Assembly: GCF_013377015.1 (NCBI RefSeq)
Contig: NZ_JACABA010000001.1
Coordinates: 579,554 to 643,553 of the forward strand
From: Rhodopseudomonas sp.
Lineage (GTDB): Bacteria > Pseudomonadota > Alphaproteobacteria > Rhizobiales > Xanthobacteraceae
Direction: 5' to 3'
Length of the DNA: 64,000 nucleotides
Of the stretch, positions 16,824-24,844 are shown one piece after another. The number at the start of each line of letters is the position of its first letter. Positions within the stretch are counted from its first letter, which is position 1. The notes under the pieces are model-generated. The model searched no databases. It had not been told where the DNA came from and saw nothing but the letters and a program-made list of their open reading frames with translations. The position numbers were made by a program, and so were the translations under genes.

Positions 16824-18476
16824 TCACGCCGGCTCGGTCAGCCATTGACGAACAATGGCCGCGGTTTCGTTGGGATTGCGCTCGGCGAGTTCGCCGACCC
16901 GGTGCACCGACTGGGCGTGCACCTGGCCTTGAACCTGGGCGATGTCGATCATGCTGGGGCCGGCCGGCAGCGGCTGGCCATCGGGACCGAGCTGCTGGCC
17001 GGTGGCGTCGGTCAGCGCAGGTATCGAGGAGACTTCGGGAACGGGCTCGGACGCCAGGATGCGCCGGACCAGCGGCCGGATCACCATGAACATCACCACC
17101 AGACCGAGCAGCATCATCACCCCAAGTTCGATGACATACATCACGTCGTCCTTTGTAAATTGCAGCATGCCGAGCAGCCCGGTGGGCTCGGCGATCGGCG
17201 GCACGGTCGGGCCTTCGGCAAATTTCAGATTGACGATCTCGACCTGGTCACCGCGCTTCTGGTCAAAGCCGATCGCCGAACGCACCAACGCCGCGATGCG
17301 GTCGAGCTGGTCCTTGGTGCGCTCGGAATAGACCATCTCGCCCTTTTCATTCTTGGTGTAGATGCCGTCGACCAGCACCGCGACCGAGATCCGGTTAACC
17401 CGGCCGGCTTCGGTCACCTCGGTCTTGGTGACGCGGGAAATCTCGTAATTGTTGGTTTCCTCGGTCTTCTTGCTCTGGTCGCGCGCGGTGGCGCCGCCTT
17501 GACCCTGATTGCCAGGAAGCTCGTTGTTGACGGTGACCTGGCCGTCGGACGGACCAGCGGTCGCCGAGGATTCTTCGCGCGACTGGCTCGAGCGCAGAAC
17601 GCGGCCTTCGGGATCGAATCGGTCGGAGGTTTGCGTCACCTTGTTGTAGTCGAAATCGGCTGTGAGCTGGACCCGGGCGCGACCGCTCCCGACCACCGAG
17701 GAGACGATCGCCTCGACCTGGTTGCGCATCCGCTTCTCGAAGCCGGCGCGGCGTTCGTCGCCGGTGGCGCCGTCGCTGGCCGGATCGCCGGCGGCGCCGT
17801 CGGCGAGCAGTTGGCCGGCCTCGTCGACAATCGACACCCGGCCCGGCTTCAAGCCGTTGACCGCGGAGGCGACGACGTGGCGGATGGCGCGAACCTGCTG
17901 CGGCTCCAGCGCGCCGCGCACCCGCAGCACGATCGAGGCCGACGGCTCCGGCGTCTCCCGCGAAAACAACGGCCGTTCCGGCAGCACCAGATGCACCCTT
18001 GCGGCCTGGATCCGGTCGATGGCCCGGATGGTGCGTGCCAATTCGCCCTCGAGCGCCCGCAGATGATTGATGTTCTGAACGAAACTGGTGGTGCCGAGCG
18101 CGTCGGACTTGTCGAAGATCTCGTAACCGACGCCGCCGCCCTTGGGCAGGCCGCCTTCGGCCAGCTTCATTCGCAGCCGGGTGACCTTGTCCTTCGGCAC
18201 CATGATGATGGCGCCGTCGTTCTTCAGTTCGAAGGGAATGCCCTGGCGTTCCAGGTCCTTGATGATGCCGGAGGAGTCTTCGACGCTAAGGTCGGTGAAC
18301 AGCGTGGTCATCTGAGGCGTGGTCACGCGCATGATGACAAAGGCGAAGAATCCGATCAGCGCGGCAGTGACGGCAATCATCGCCATCAGCCGGGCCGCAC
18401 CCAAGCCTTTCAGGAAGCTCACCAGACTCTGCAACGGACCAGCCCCTCGATTCGGCATGACAAGCCGACTAGGCAA
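16824..18476 (-). CDS. fliF: flagellar MS-ring protein FliF
   Basis: 550 residues. The first membrane span (about 30-50, M-A-M-I-A-V-T-A-A-L-I-G-F-F-A-F) is followed by the ring-building YscJ-like domain (F-T-D-L-S-V-E-D-S ... V-H-L-V-L-P-E-R-P-L-F), a second ring-building motif, a low-complexity linker and the second span (about 443-465). The cytoplasmic tail ends in the FliG-binding helix (V-R-Q-W-L). First gene of the fliF-fliG-fliH-fliN-flbD operon. A pair of CtrA-like half sites lies 30 bases upstream. Confidence 0.96.
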   Translation of the reverse strand: MPSRLVMPNRGAGPLQSLVSFLKGLGAARLMAMIAVTAALIGFFAFVIMRVTTPQMTTLFTDLSVEDSSGIIKDLERQGIPFELKNDGAIIMVPKDKVTRLRMKLAEGGLPKGGGVGYEIFDKSDALGTTSFVQNINHLRALEGELARTIRAIDRIQAARVHLVLPERPLFSRETPEPSASIVLRVRGALEPQQVRAIRHVVASAVNGLKPGRVSIVDEAGQLLADGAAGDPASDGATGDERRAGFEKRMRNQVEAIVSSVVGSGRARVQLTADFDYNKVTQTSDRFDPEGRVLRSSQSREESSATAGPSDGQVTVNNELPGNQGQGGATARDQSKKTEETNNYEISRVTKTEVTEAGRVNRISVAVLVDGIYTKNEKGEMVYSERTKDQLDRIAALVRSAIGFDQKRGDQVEIVNLKFAEGPTVPPIAEPTGLLGMLQFTKDDVMYVIELGVMMLLGLVVMFMVIRPLVRRILASEPVPEVSSIPALTDATGQQLGPDGQPLPAGPSMIDIAQVQGQVHAQSVHRVGELAERNPNETAAIVRQWLTEPA

Positions 18477-18505
18477 ATCTTGCCTATGGGATGGTTTCGA
18501 TAAGG

Positions 18506-18520
18506 TTAACGATCCTTAAC
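18506..18520. promoter_or_regulatory. TTAAC-N5-TTAAC pair, candidate CtrA site upstream of fliF
   Basis: TTAAC at 18506-18510 and again at 18516-18520, in direct repeat. The spacing is TTAA-N6-TTAA, one base short of the CtrA consensus TTAA-N7-TTAA. It sits between sciP and fliF, whose Caulobacter counterparts are under CtrA control. Confidence 0.45.
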
Positions 18521-18610
18521 GGAGGTAAAGAAACCCGAAAAATGCCAAATGCCGCACTCCTGCAAAGAGTCCGGCTTTCAGCGACTTGTTAATGAATTGG
18601 AAAGAAAGCC

Positions 18611-18886
18611 CTATTGGCGGTATTGCTGGATTCGGGTGGTGCGCAGGCCGGCGAGGCCATGCTGGTCGATCGAGAACTGCCAGGACAGAAACTCGTCCAC
18701 GGTCAGCGTATAGCGGCTGCAGGCTTCCTCGAGGGAGAGCAGGCCACCGCGAACCGCCGCGACGACTTCTGCCTTACGGCGGATGACCCACCGTTTTGTC
18801 CCGGGTGCCGGAAGATCCGCAATCGTTAACGGACTACCGTCGGGCCCGATGACATATTTGACCCTCGGGCGATGGGGTTCTGTCAT
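18611..18886 (-). CDS. sciP: SciP, small CtrA-inhibitory protein (DUF1153)
   Basis: 91 residues from the ATG at 18886, the usual family length; an upstream TTG extension would add seven residues. The N-terminus (P-R-V-K-Y-V-I-G-P-D-G-S-P-L-T-I-A-D-L-P) and the helix-turn-helix part (K-R-W-V-I-R-R-K-A-E-V-V-A-A-V-R-G-G-L-L and E-E-A-C-S-R-Y-T-L) are highly characteristic of SciP. In Caulobacter this helix-turn-helix protein binds CtrA and blocks RNA polymerase recruitment in G1. It lies 134 bases upstream of fliF on the same strand. Confidence 0.95.
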   Translation of the reverse strand: MTEPHRPRVKYVIGPDGSPLTIADLPAPGTKRWVIRRKAEVVAAVRGGLLSLEEACSRYTLTVDEFLSWQFSIDQHGLAGLRTTRIQQYRQ

Positions 18887-19191
18887 GGCGTACTCACAAA
18901 CTCTCAACCACTCAACTCACAATGGCAACCTACGCCCGGCGACTTAAAATTTGACTAAGCCCCAAGGCACAATACGAATCTCGTTGGATATGCTTACCGA
19001 TCTTGATTCCGGCGGCGGCGCAGCGGGTGCGCGGCAAGGCGCCGGCGGTGCCGCCAGCCGTGTTTGCCAAGGCTAAATCCGGTTAGTTTCCGGCGCGCGC
19101 CGTCGGTCAAGCCGCGCGGCAACTACGCGGCGCGCGGCGCGGTACGGAAGTCGTGCTTCCGCAAGGCGGACTTTTCAGCTACTGCTAATAC
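18887..19191. other. intergenic region between sciP and the RHH gene
   Basis: 305 bases of divergent upstream sequence. A tight hairpin CGGAAG-N5-CTTCCG is at 19145-19161. No gene or clear promoter was recognised. Confidence 0.5.
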
Positions 19192-19551
19192 ATGAGCGAC
19201 CAACCGGCCCCACCGAACGCGACGCCAGACACCCCTCCAACCGGGATTAGCTCCGGCTTGCTGGACGATGCGACGCTGGAGGCGGTGGATGCGTGGGCGG
19301 CCCGGAACAGGGTAACGCGTTCGGAAGCGATCGGCCGCCTGGTCAGACTCGGACTAACCGTCGTCCCTGCCGCGACGCCCGCCAGGACAGCGCGGACGGG
19401 CCGTGCCATCGAACTGGCCGCGATGCAGATCGATCAGTTGATCGATCCCGAAGCACCTGCCGACGAACGCGACCGGCGGATCGCCAGGCTCACCGAGGGG
19501 CCGCCGGAATTTGTCGATGCCCGGGTCGATCTGCCGAAGCGTAAGAGCTGA
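19192..19551 (+). CDS. ribbon-helix-helix domain protein
   Basis: 119 residues. Residues 20-55 form a CopG/Arc-like ribbon-helix-helix: a short strand (I-S-S-G-L-L), helix A (D-D-A-T-L-E-A-V-D-A-W-A-A-R-N), the R-V-T-R-S-E-A turn and helix B (I-G-R-L-V-R-L-G-L). The rest is a charged region (about 75-119). It may bind DNA; no toxin gene accompanies it, so it is not an evident antitoxin. No Shine-Dalgarno site is visible before the ATG. Confidence 0.7.
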   Translation: MSDQPAPPNATPDTPPTGISSGLLDDATLEAVDAWAARNRVTRSEAIGRLVRLGLTVVPAATPARTARTGRAIELAAMQIDQLIDPEAPADERDRRIARLTEGPPEFVDARVDLPKRKS

Positions 19552-19578
19552 GCAGCGCAACCTGCCCCATTCGCCGAC

Positions 19579-19697
19579 GTCATTCCGGGGCGCGCGGCCG
19601 CAGGCCGAGCGAACCCGGAATCTTGCGGCACGCACTGCGTATCGTGGCAAGATTCCGGGTTCGCTCGCAGCTATCGCTGCGCGCGCCCCGGAATGAC
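19579..19697. repeat. palindromic intergenic repeat, family A (copy 4)
   Basis: 119 bases with family A ends and arms, filling the gap between the convergent RHH and hyfI genes. Confidence 0.88.
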
Positions 19698-19710
19698 CAA
19701 GGTTGAGTAA

Positions 19711-20244
19711 TCAAGACGCCACCGAGCCGACCGCCGCGCGGTCGAGCAGCGCCAGCAGCCCGCGCAGGATGTCGAGTGGCGGCGGCGGGCACCCGGGAAT
19801 GTGCAGGTCGACCGGAATCACCTCCGATACGCCGCCGACCACCGCGTAGCTGCCGGCGAAGCAGCCGCCGTCCTTGGCGCAATCGCCAAGCGCCACCACC
19901 CATTTCGGACCGGGCACCGCCTCGTAGGTGCGCAGCAACGCCTCGCGCATATTCTTCGTTACCGGGCCGGTCACCAGCAGCACGTCGGCGTGGCGCGGCG
20001 AGGCGACGAAGCGGATGCCGAACCGCTCGACGTCGTAATAGGCGTTGTTGAGCGCGTGGATTTCCAGCTCGCAGCCGTTGCAGGACCCGGCGTCGACTTC
20101 GCGGATCGACAGGCTTCGGCCGAGGCTGCGCCGCGCCGCGGTTCCGACCAGCGTCGCCAGTTCCTGAACCTCGGCATCGTCCAGCGCCGGCGCGGCTTCC
20201 GTGAGCGGCAGCCGGAACAGGCTTTCAAACAGCAGCTTGCGCAT
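19711..20244 (-). CDS. hyfI: NuoB/HyfI-like iron-sulfur subunit of an Ehr/Hyf-type complex
   Basis: 177 residues of the NuoB/small-hydrogenase family. The cysteines needed for one N2-like [4Fe-4S] cluster are present: C55 and C58 (S-C-N-G-C-E), C122 (G-D-C-A-K) with C128 nearby, and C152 (P-G-C-P-P-P-P). Downstream ends of such subunits pass electrons to the large subunit; here the large subunit (hyfG) lacks a full nickel site. Last gene of the six-gene operon, three bases after hyfG. Confidence 0.9.
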   Translation of the reverse strand: MRKLLFESLFRLPLTEAAPALDDAEVQELATLVGTAARRSLGRSLSIREVDAGSCNGCELEIHALNNAYYDVERFGIRFVASPRHADVLLVTGPVTKNMREALLRTYEAVPGPKWVVALGDCAKDGGCFAGSYAVVGGVSEVIPVDLHIPGCPPPPLDILRGLLALLDRAAVGSVAS

Positions 20245-20247
20245 CGC

Positions 20248-21759
20248 CTAGAGGTCCTGACCGGAATAAGAGCAGTTGAACGATTTGTTGCAGAGCGGGA
20301 AGTCGGCGACGATGTTGCCTTCGATCGCGGCTTCCAGCAGCGGCCATTGAAACCACGACGGGTCGCGCAGATGGCAGCGCTCGACGCGGCCGTCGCGCAG
20401 CCGCAGCCAGACCAGCACGTCACCGCGAAAGCCCTCGACCAGCGCCATGCCCTCGCATGGCCCCTCGCGCTGCGGAAGCTGCGCCAGAATCTCGCCGCGT
20501 GGCAATTGATCGAGAATCTGCTCGATCAGCGCCAGGCTCTGCTCGACCTCGCGGATCCGGATCCAGACCCGGGCATTGACGTCGCCCTGCTCCAGCACCG
20601 GCACCTCGAAGCGCAGATCCTTATAGGGTGCGTAGGCCAGCGTCCGCCGCGTGTCGAATGCGCGGCCGGACGCGCGGCCGACAAAGCCGCCGGCGCAGTA
20701 TTGCGCGGCCAAGTCCGGCCTGAGAATGCCGGTCGACACGGTGCGATCCTGCAGCGACGCGGTGTTGTCGTAGAGTTCGACCAGTTCCGGAAACTGCTTG
20801 CGAATGGCGCCGAGCGCGGCGCGGATCGCCGCCTTGCCGGCGTCGTTGAGATCGCAGGCGACGCCGCCGGGCACGATCACGTCGCGCATCAGGCGATGAC
20901 CAAAGGCGGTATCGGCGGCGCGCAGAACGCCCTCGCGCAATACGCCGAAATGCGCCAACAGCAGCGCGAAGGCGGCGTCGTTACAGATCGCGCCGATGTC
21001 GCCGAGATGGTTGGCGAGGCGTTCCAGCTCGGCGCACAGCGCGCGCAGCCAGACCGCGCGCGCGGGTACGACCGGCTCCAACGCCGCCTCCGTCGCGCGC
21101 GAGAATGCATAGGCATAGGCGACGGTGCTGTCGCCGGAGACCCGGCCGGCGAGCTGCGCGGCGCGCGCCAGATCGGCGCCCGCCATCAGCCCCTCGATGC
21201 CCTTGTGAACGTAGCCCAGCCGCTGCTCCAGCCGCACCGCGGTCTCGCCGCTGACCGAGAAGCGAAAATGCCCCGGCTCGATGATGCCGGCATGGACCGG
21301 CCCGACCGCGGCCTGATGCACACCCTCGCCTTCCACCGGCAGGAAGCGATAGGGCGGCGCCGGCGAGGACATTTCAACCGGGTCGCCCAGCGGCGCGCGG
21401 ACGCCCCATTGGCCGTGATCGAGCCACGGCCGCGTGTCGTGCGCGCCGTCGGCGACCAGCCCGAACAGATCGGCGATGCTGCGCTCCAGCCGCAACGCCG
21501 GCGGATGATTGGCCGCGATCGAGGGAAAGAGATTGTCCGGGCAGTCCAGGCTGACCACGCCGATCTCGGCGGTGCGGGAATCGAACAGCGCCATGTGCAC
21601 CATGCTCGGCTCGCCCCACAGCGACAGCAGGCTCCAGCGCCGCTCTGCCAGCATGCGGGCGGCAAAGCTCCACACCGCGCTGTCGACCACGGTGCGCGGC
21701 CACGGCCGATGCCGCTGCACCTGCCGGCCTTCCAGGTTGAGATCGATCAGCGACGGCAT
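20248..21759 (-). CDS. hyfG: HyfG/NuoCD-like large subunit without the nickel-binding cysteines
   Basis: 503 residues fusing a NuoC-like part (about 20-125) to a NuoD/hydrogenase large-subunit part (about 150-503; R-L-E-Q-R-L-G-Y-V-H-K-G-I-E-G-L and E-R-L-A-N-H-L-G-D-I-G). Group 4 [NiFe] hydrogenases ligate nickel with R-x-C-G-x-C near the start of this part and D-P-C-x-x-C at the end. Here the first is R206-V-S208-G-D-S211 and the second is F-N-C496-S-Y-S499, so three of four cysteines are serines. It cannot be a normal hydrogenase; it fits the Ehr (energy-converting hydrogenase-related) group of unknown substrate. Confidence 0.88.
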   Translation of the reverse strand: MPSLIDLNLEGRQVQRHRPWPRTVVDSAVWSFAARMLAERRWSLLSLWGEPSMVHMALFDSRTAEIGVVSLDCPDNLFPSIAANHPPALRLERSIADLFGLVADGAHDTRPWLDHGQWGVRAPLGDPVEMSSPAPPYRFLPVEGEGVHQAAVGPVHAGIIEPGHFRFSVSGETAVRLEQRLGYVHKGIEGLMAGADLARAAQLAGRVSGDSTVAYAYAFSRATEAALEPVVPARAVWLRALCAELERLANHLGDIGAICNDAAFALLLAHFGVLREGVLRAADTAFGHRLMRDVIVPGGVACDLNDAGKAAIRAALGAIRKQFPELVELYDNTASLQDRTVSTGILRPDLAAQYCAGGFVGRASGRAFDTRRTLAYAPYKDLRFEVPVLEQGDVNARVWIRIREVEQSLALIEQILDQLPRGEILAQLPQREGPCEGMALVEGFRGDVLVWLRLRDGRVERCHLRDPSWFQWPLLEAAIEGNIVADFPLCNKSFNCSYSGQDL

Positions 21760-21777
21760 GCGGTGCGTGTCCTCGCT

Positions 21778-23229
21778 CTATCCAAGGAGTTTGGCGACAT
21801 GCTGGAACCAGACCACGACCGGCGCCGGCAGATAGACCCCTGCGATCAGCACCAGCGTGAGATGGGCGAACATCGGCACATAGGACGCCTCGGCCGGGGC
21901 GCGACTGCCGCGCGGCTCGCCGAATGCGACGCCGGTGAGCCGCAACGTCAACGCGCCGAACGCGACCAGCAGACCGAACACCAGGATCAGCGCCAACCAG
22001 GGCTGCCGCGCGAAGGTGGAACTGACCAGCAGGAATTCGCTCATGAAGATGCCGAGCGGCGGCAATCCGGCGATCGCCACCACGCCGATCACCAAACCCC
22101 AACCCAGCGCCGGGTGGGTCTCGGTGAGGCCGCGAATCTTGGCGATCGATTGCGTGCCCTTGATCTGCGAGATGTTGCCGACCGCGTAGAAGATCGCCGA
22201 TTTGGTCAGGCTGTGCATCACCATGTGCAGCAGGCCGGCGAAATTCGCCAGCGGCCCGCCCATTCCGAACGCGAACACGATGATGCCCATGTGCTCGATC
22301 GACGAATAGGCGAACAGCCGCTTGATGTCGCGCCGCCGATACAGCATGAACGCCGCGAACAGCAGCGACGCCAGCCCCATGATCACCATCAGCGTACCCG
22401 GCGCGATCGCCTCGGGATTGGCCGCCATCAGCATCTTGAAACGCAGCAGCGCATATAGCGCCACGTTCAACAACAACCCCGACAGCACCGCCGAGATCGG
22501 CGTCGGGCCTTCGGCATGGGCGTCCGGCAGCCAGGCGTGAAGCGGCGCGAGGCCAACCTTGGTGCCGTAACCGAGAAACAGGAATACGAAGGCGACATTG
22601 AGCAGCGCCGGATCGAAGTTCTGGGCTTTCTGGATCAGCAGCGTCCAGATCATCGCATCCTGACCCTCGCCCACCACCGGCCGCGCCGCCATGTAGACCA
22701 GGATGGTGCCGAACAGCGCGAAGGCGATGCCGACGCTGCCGAGAATGAAATATTTCCACGCCGCTTCCAGCGCCGCCTCGGTGCGGTAGATGCCGACCAT
22801 CAGCACCGTGGTCAGCGTCGCCAGTTCGACCGCGACCCACATCAGGCCGATATTGTTCGACATGAACGCCAGATTCATGCCGAACATCATGATCTGGTAC
22901 ATCGCGTGGTAAAACCGCAGATAGGCCGGCGTCAGCCGCCCGGTGTCGAGCTCGTGGGCGATGTAGCTTGCGCTGAAGATGCTGGTGGTGAGGCCGACGA
23001 AGCTGTTGAGCACGATGAAGACGATGTTGAGGTCGTCGACCAGCACATAGGCGCCGGGCGCCGGACGCGGCAGCAGCAGCAACGCCCCCGCGGAAAGAAA
23101 CGTCAGCAGGCTCGCGAACACGTTCAGCCGCGCGGTCAGCCGATAGCCGGGCAGCAGCGCCAGCAACGCCGCCGCGGCGATCGGGATCAGCAGCACGCCG
23201 GCCACTGGATTGAACGCGGGAAGCATCAT
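21778..23229 (-). CDS. hyfF: HyfF-type antiporter-like membrane subunit
   Basis: 483 residues with about 13-14 membrane spans, NuoL/M/N family. The conserved ion-channel motif is G-Y-G-T-K-V-G-L-A-P-L-H-A-W-L-P-D-A-H with the TM7 lysine, and an E-L-A-T-L-T-T glutamate lies in TM5. It should move protons or sodium ions. It overlaps hyfE by four bases. Confidence 0.92.
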   Translation of the reverse strand: MMLPAFNPVAGVLLIPIAAAALLALLPGYRLTARLNVFASLLTFLSAGALLLLPRPAPGAYVLVDDLNIVFIVLNSFVGLTTSIFSASYIAHELDTGRLTPAYLRFYHAMYQIMMFGMNLAFMSNNIGLMWVAVELATLTTVLMVGIYRTEAALEAAWKYFILGSVGIAFALFGTILVYMAARPVVGEGQDAMIWTLLIQKAQNFDPALLNVAFVFLFLGYGTKVGLAPLHAWLPDAHAEGPTPISAVLSGLLLNVALYALLRFKMLMAANPEAIAPGTLMVIMGLASLLFAAFMLYRRRDIKRLFAYSSIEHMGIIVFAFGMGGPLANFAGLLHMVMHSLTKSAIFYAVGNISQIKGTQSIAKIRGLTETHPALGWGLVIGVVAIAGLPPLGIFMSEFLLVSSTFARQPWLALILVFGLLVAFGALTLRLTGVAFGEPRGSRAPAEASYVPMFAHLTLVLIAGVYLPAPVVVWFQHVAKLLG

Positions 23230-23888
23230 CGCCGCTCCCCTCGCGAGTCGTCGAGGGCGCCGACGTCGACCGAGTCGAAGCGCTCGCGAATCCGGAACAG
23301 GAAGATGCCGATCACGATGAAGGCGATCAGGATCGAGAACGCGACGCTGATCTCGACCACCAACGGCATGCCCTTGGCGCCGGTCGCCGCCAGCACCAGG
23401 CCGTTTTCCAGCGCCATGAAGCCGACCACCTGGCTGACCGCGTTGCGGCGCGTCACCATCACCAGCAGGCCGAGCAGCACCACCGACAGCGCGAAGGCCA
23501 GATCCTCGCGCGCCAGCGCGTCGGCCTCGGCGGTGACCCGCAGCATCAGCGCCAGCGACAGCGCGACGAGGCCCATCCCGGCCAGCATGGTCGGCCCGAT
23601 CCCGACCGCGGTTTCGATATCGCGGTGAATCCCGAGCTGCTTGATGATGCGGTGCAACGCCACCGGGATGATGATCGCCTTGAACACCAGCGCGATGGCG
23701 GCGGTGACATAGAGATGCGGCGCGTTCTGGATATAGGCCTGCCAGGCCACCGACAGCGCCAGCGTCAACGCGTGCAGCGCGAACACGTTGAGCAGCGAAT
23801 ACAGCCGGTCCTGATACAGCATCATGAAGCTGATCAGCACCAGGCCGCCGGCGAGTGAATGCGAGATGTCGAAGGACAGGCTGTGCAT
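23226..23888 (-). CDS. hyfE: HyfE-type (NuoK-like) membrane subunit
   Basis: 220 residues from the ATG at 23888, which overlaps the hyfC stop codon by one base. About six hydrophobic spans. The first half resembles the HyfE-specific region (M-M-L-Y-Q-D-R-L-Y-S-L-L-N), and the second half contains the NuoK-like part with V-G-F-M-A-L-E-N-G-L-V-L, whose glutamate belongs to the ion pathway. Co-translated with hyfC and hyfF by overlap. Confidence 0.88.
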   Translation of the reverse strand: MHSLSFDISHSLAGGLVLISFMMLYQDRLYSLLNVFALHALTLALSVAWQAYIQNAPHLYVTAAIALVFKAIIIPVALHRIIKQLGIHRDIETAVGIGPTMLAGMGLVALSLALMLRVTAEADALAREDLAFALSVVLLGLLVMVTRRNAVSQVVGFMALENGLVLAATGAKGMPLVVEISVAFSILIAFIVIGIFLFRIRERFDSVDVGALDDSRGERR

Positions 23889-24844
23889 CACAGGCTCTTC
23901 GATACGAACAACAGGAGCGTGCCGAGCAGGCCGAGCATCAGCGCTGCGCCGAGGAATTGCGGCACCCGGAACACCCGCATCTTGGCAGTGGCGGTCTCGA
24001 ACAGCGCCAGCAGGAAACCGGCGAAACCGACCTTGAGCACGTAGACCCCGGCGCCAACCACATAGGACAACGGTCCGGCGCCGAAGATCGCGATGCCCCA
24101 GGGAAAGAACAGGCAGACAATCAGCGACACGTAAAGCAGCAGTTTGAGAAAGGCGCCGAACTCGATCATCGCGAGATGGCGGCCGGAATATTCCAGAATC
24201 ATCGCCTCGTGCACCATGGTCAGTTCGAGATGGGTCGCCGGATTGTCCACCGGGATCCGGGCGTTCTCCGCCAGCGCCACGATCACCAGCGCGATCATCG
24301 CCATGCCGAGCGAAACCCGCAATCCGGTCTGCGACGAGGCGATGAAATTGGCGACGGTGGAGAGCTGGGTCGAACCCGCGACCAAGGCGACGCAGAACAC
24401 GATCAGCAGCATCGCGGGCTCGGCCAATGCTGCGATCATCACTTCGCGGCTGGACCCGATGCCGCCGAACGCGGTGCCGACGTCCATCCCGGCCAAAGCG
24501 AGAAAGAACCGCGCGGTGCCGAGCAGCGCCACGATCACGATCAGGTCCGCGGTCCAGTTGAACAACAGGCCGGTGGCGAAGGTCGGCACCAGTGCGGCGG
24601 CGACCCAGATCGCCGCGAAGGTGACATAGGGCGTGGCGCGGAACAGCCACGAGGCATTGTCGGCCAGCACCACTTCCTTGCGCAGCAGCCGCAGCAGGTC
24701 GCGATAGGGCTGCAGCACCGACGGGCCGCGGCGGCGCAGCAGCCGCGCCTTGACCTTGCGGACGAAGCCGGTGAGCAGCGGCGCCAGCAGGAACACCAGC
24801 AGCATCTGGATGCCCTGCACCAGGATGTCCGAGATCACGACCAT
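23888..24844 (-). CDS. hyfC: HyfC/NuoH-like membrane subunit
   Basis: 318 residues, about eight spans. The family hallmarks are A-R-L-L-R-R-R-G-P-S-V-L-Q-P-Y-R-D (quinone/cluster-side loop) and the acidic E-N-A-R-I-P-V-D-N-P-A-T-H-L-E-L-T-M loop before H-E-A-M-I-L-E-Y-S-G, as in HyfC and NuoH. This subunit joins the electron-transfer module to the ion channels. It overlaps hyfB by ten bases. Confidence 0.93.
   Translation of the reverse strand: MVVISDILVQGIQMLLVFLLAPLLTGFVRKVKARLLRRRGPSVLQPYRDLLRLLRKEVVLADNASWLFRATPYVTFAAIWVAAALVPTFATGLLFNWTADLIVIVALLGTARFFLALAGMDVGTAFGGIGSSREVMIAALAEPAMLLIVFCVALVAGSTQLSTVANFIASSQTGLRVSLGMAMIALVIVALAENARIPVDNPATHLELTMVHEAMILEYSGRHLAMIEFGAFLKLLLYVSLIVCLFFPWGIAIFGAGPLSYVVGAGVYVLKVGFAGFLLALFETATAKMRVFRVPQFLGAALMLGLLGTLLLFVSKSL

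Noticed and set aside
16146-18503. 785-aa rightward frame opposite fliG and fliF
   Set aside because: It is antisense of two well-recognised flagellar genes.
18477-18610. Sigma-54 promoter for fliF
   Set aside because: No GG-N10-GC pair with the consensus context was found on the leftward strand.
19801-22458. 885-aa rightward frame opposite hyfI, hyfG and hyfF
   Set aside because: Antisense of recognised genes with a biased composition.
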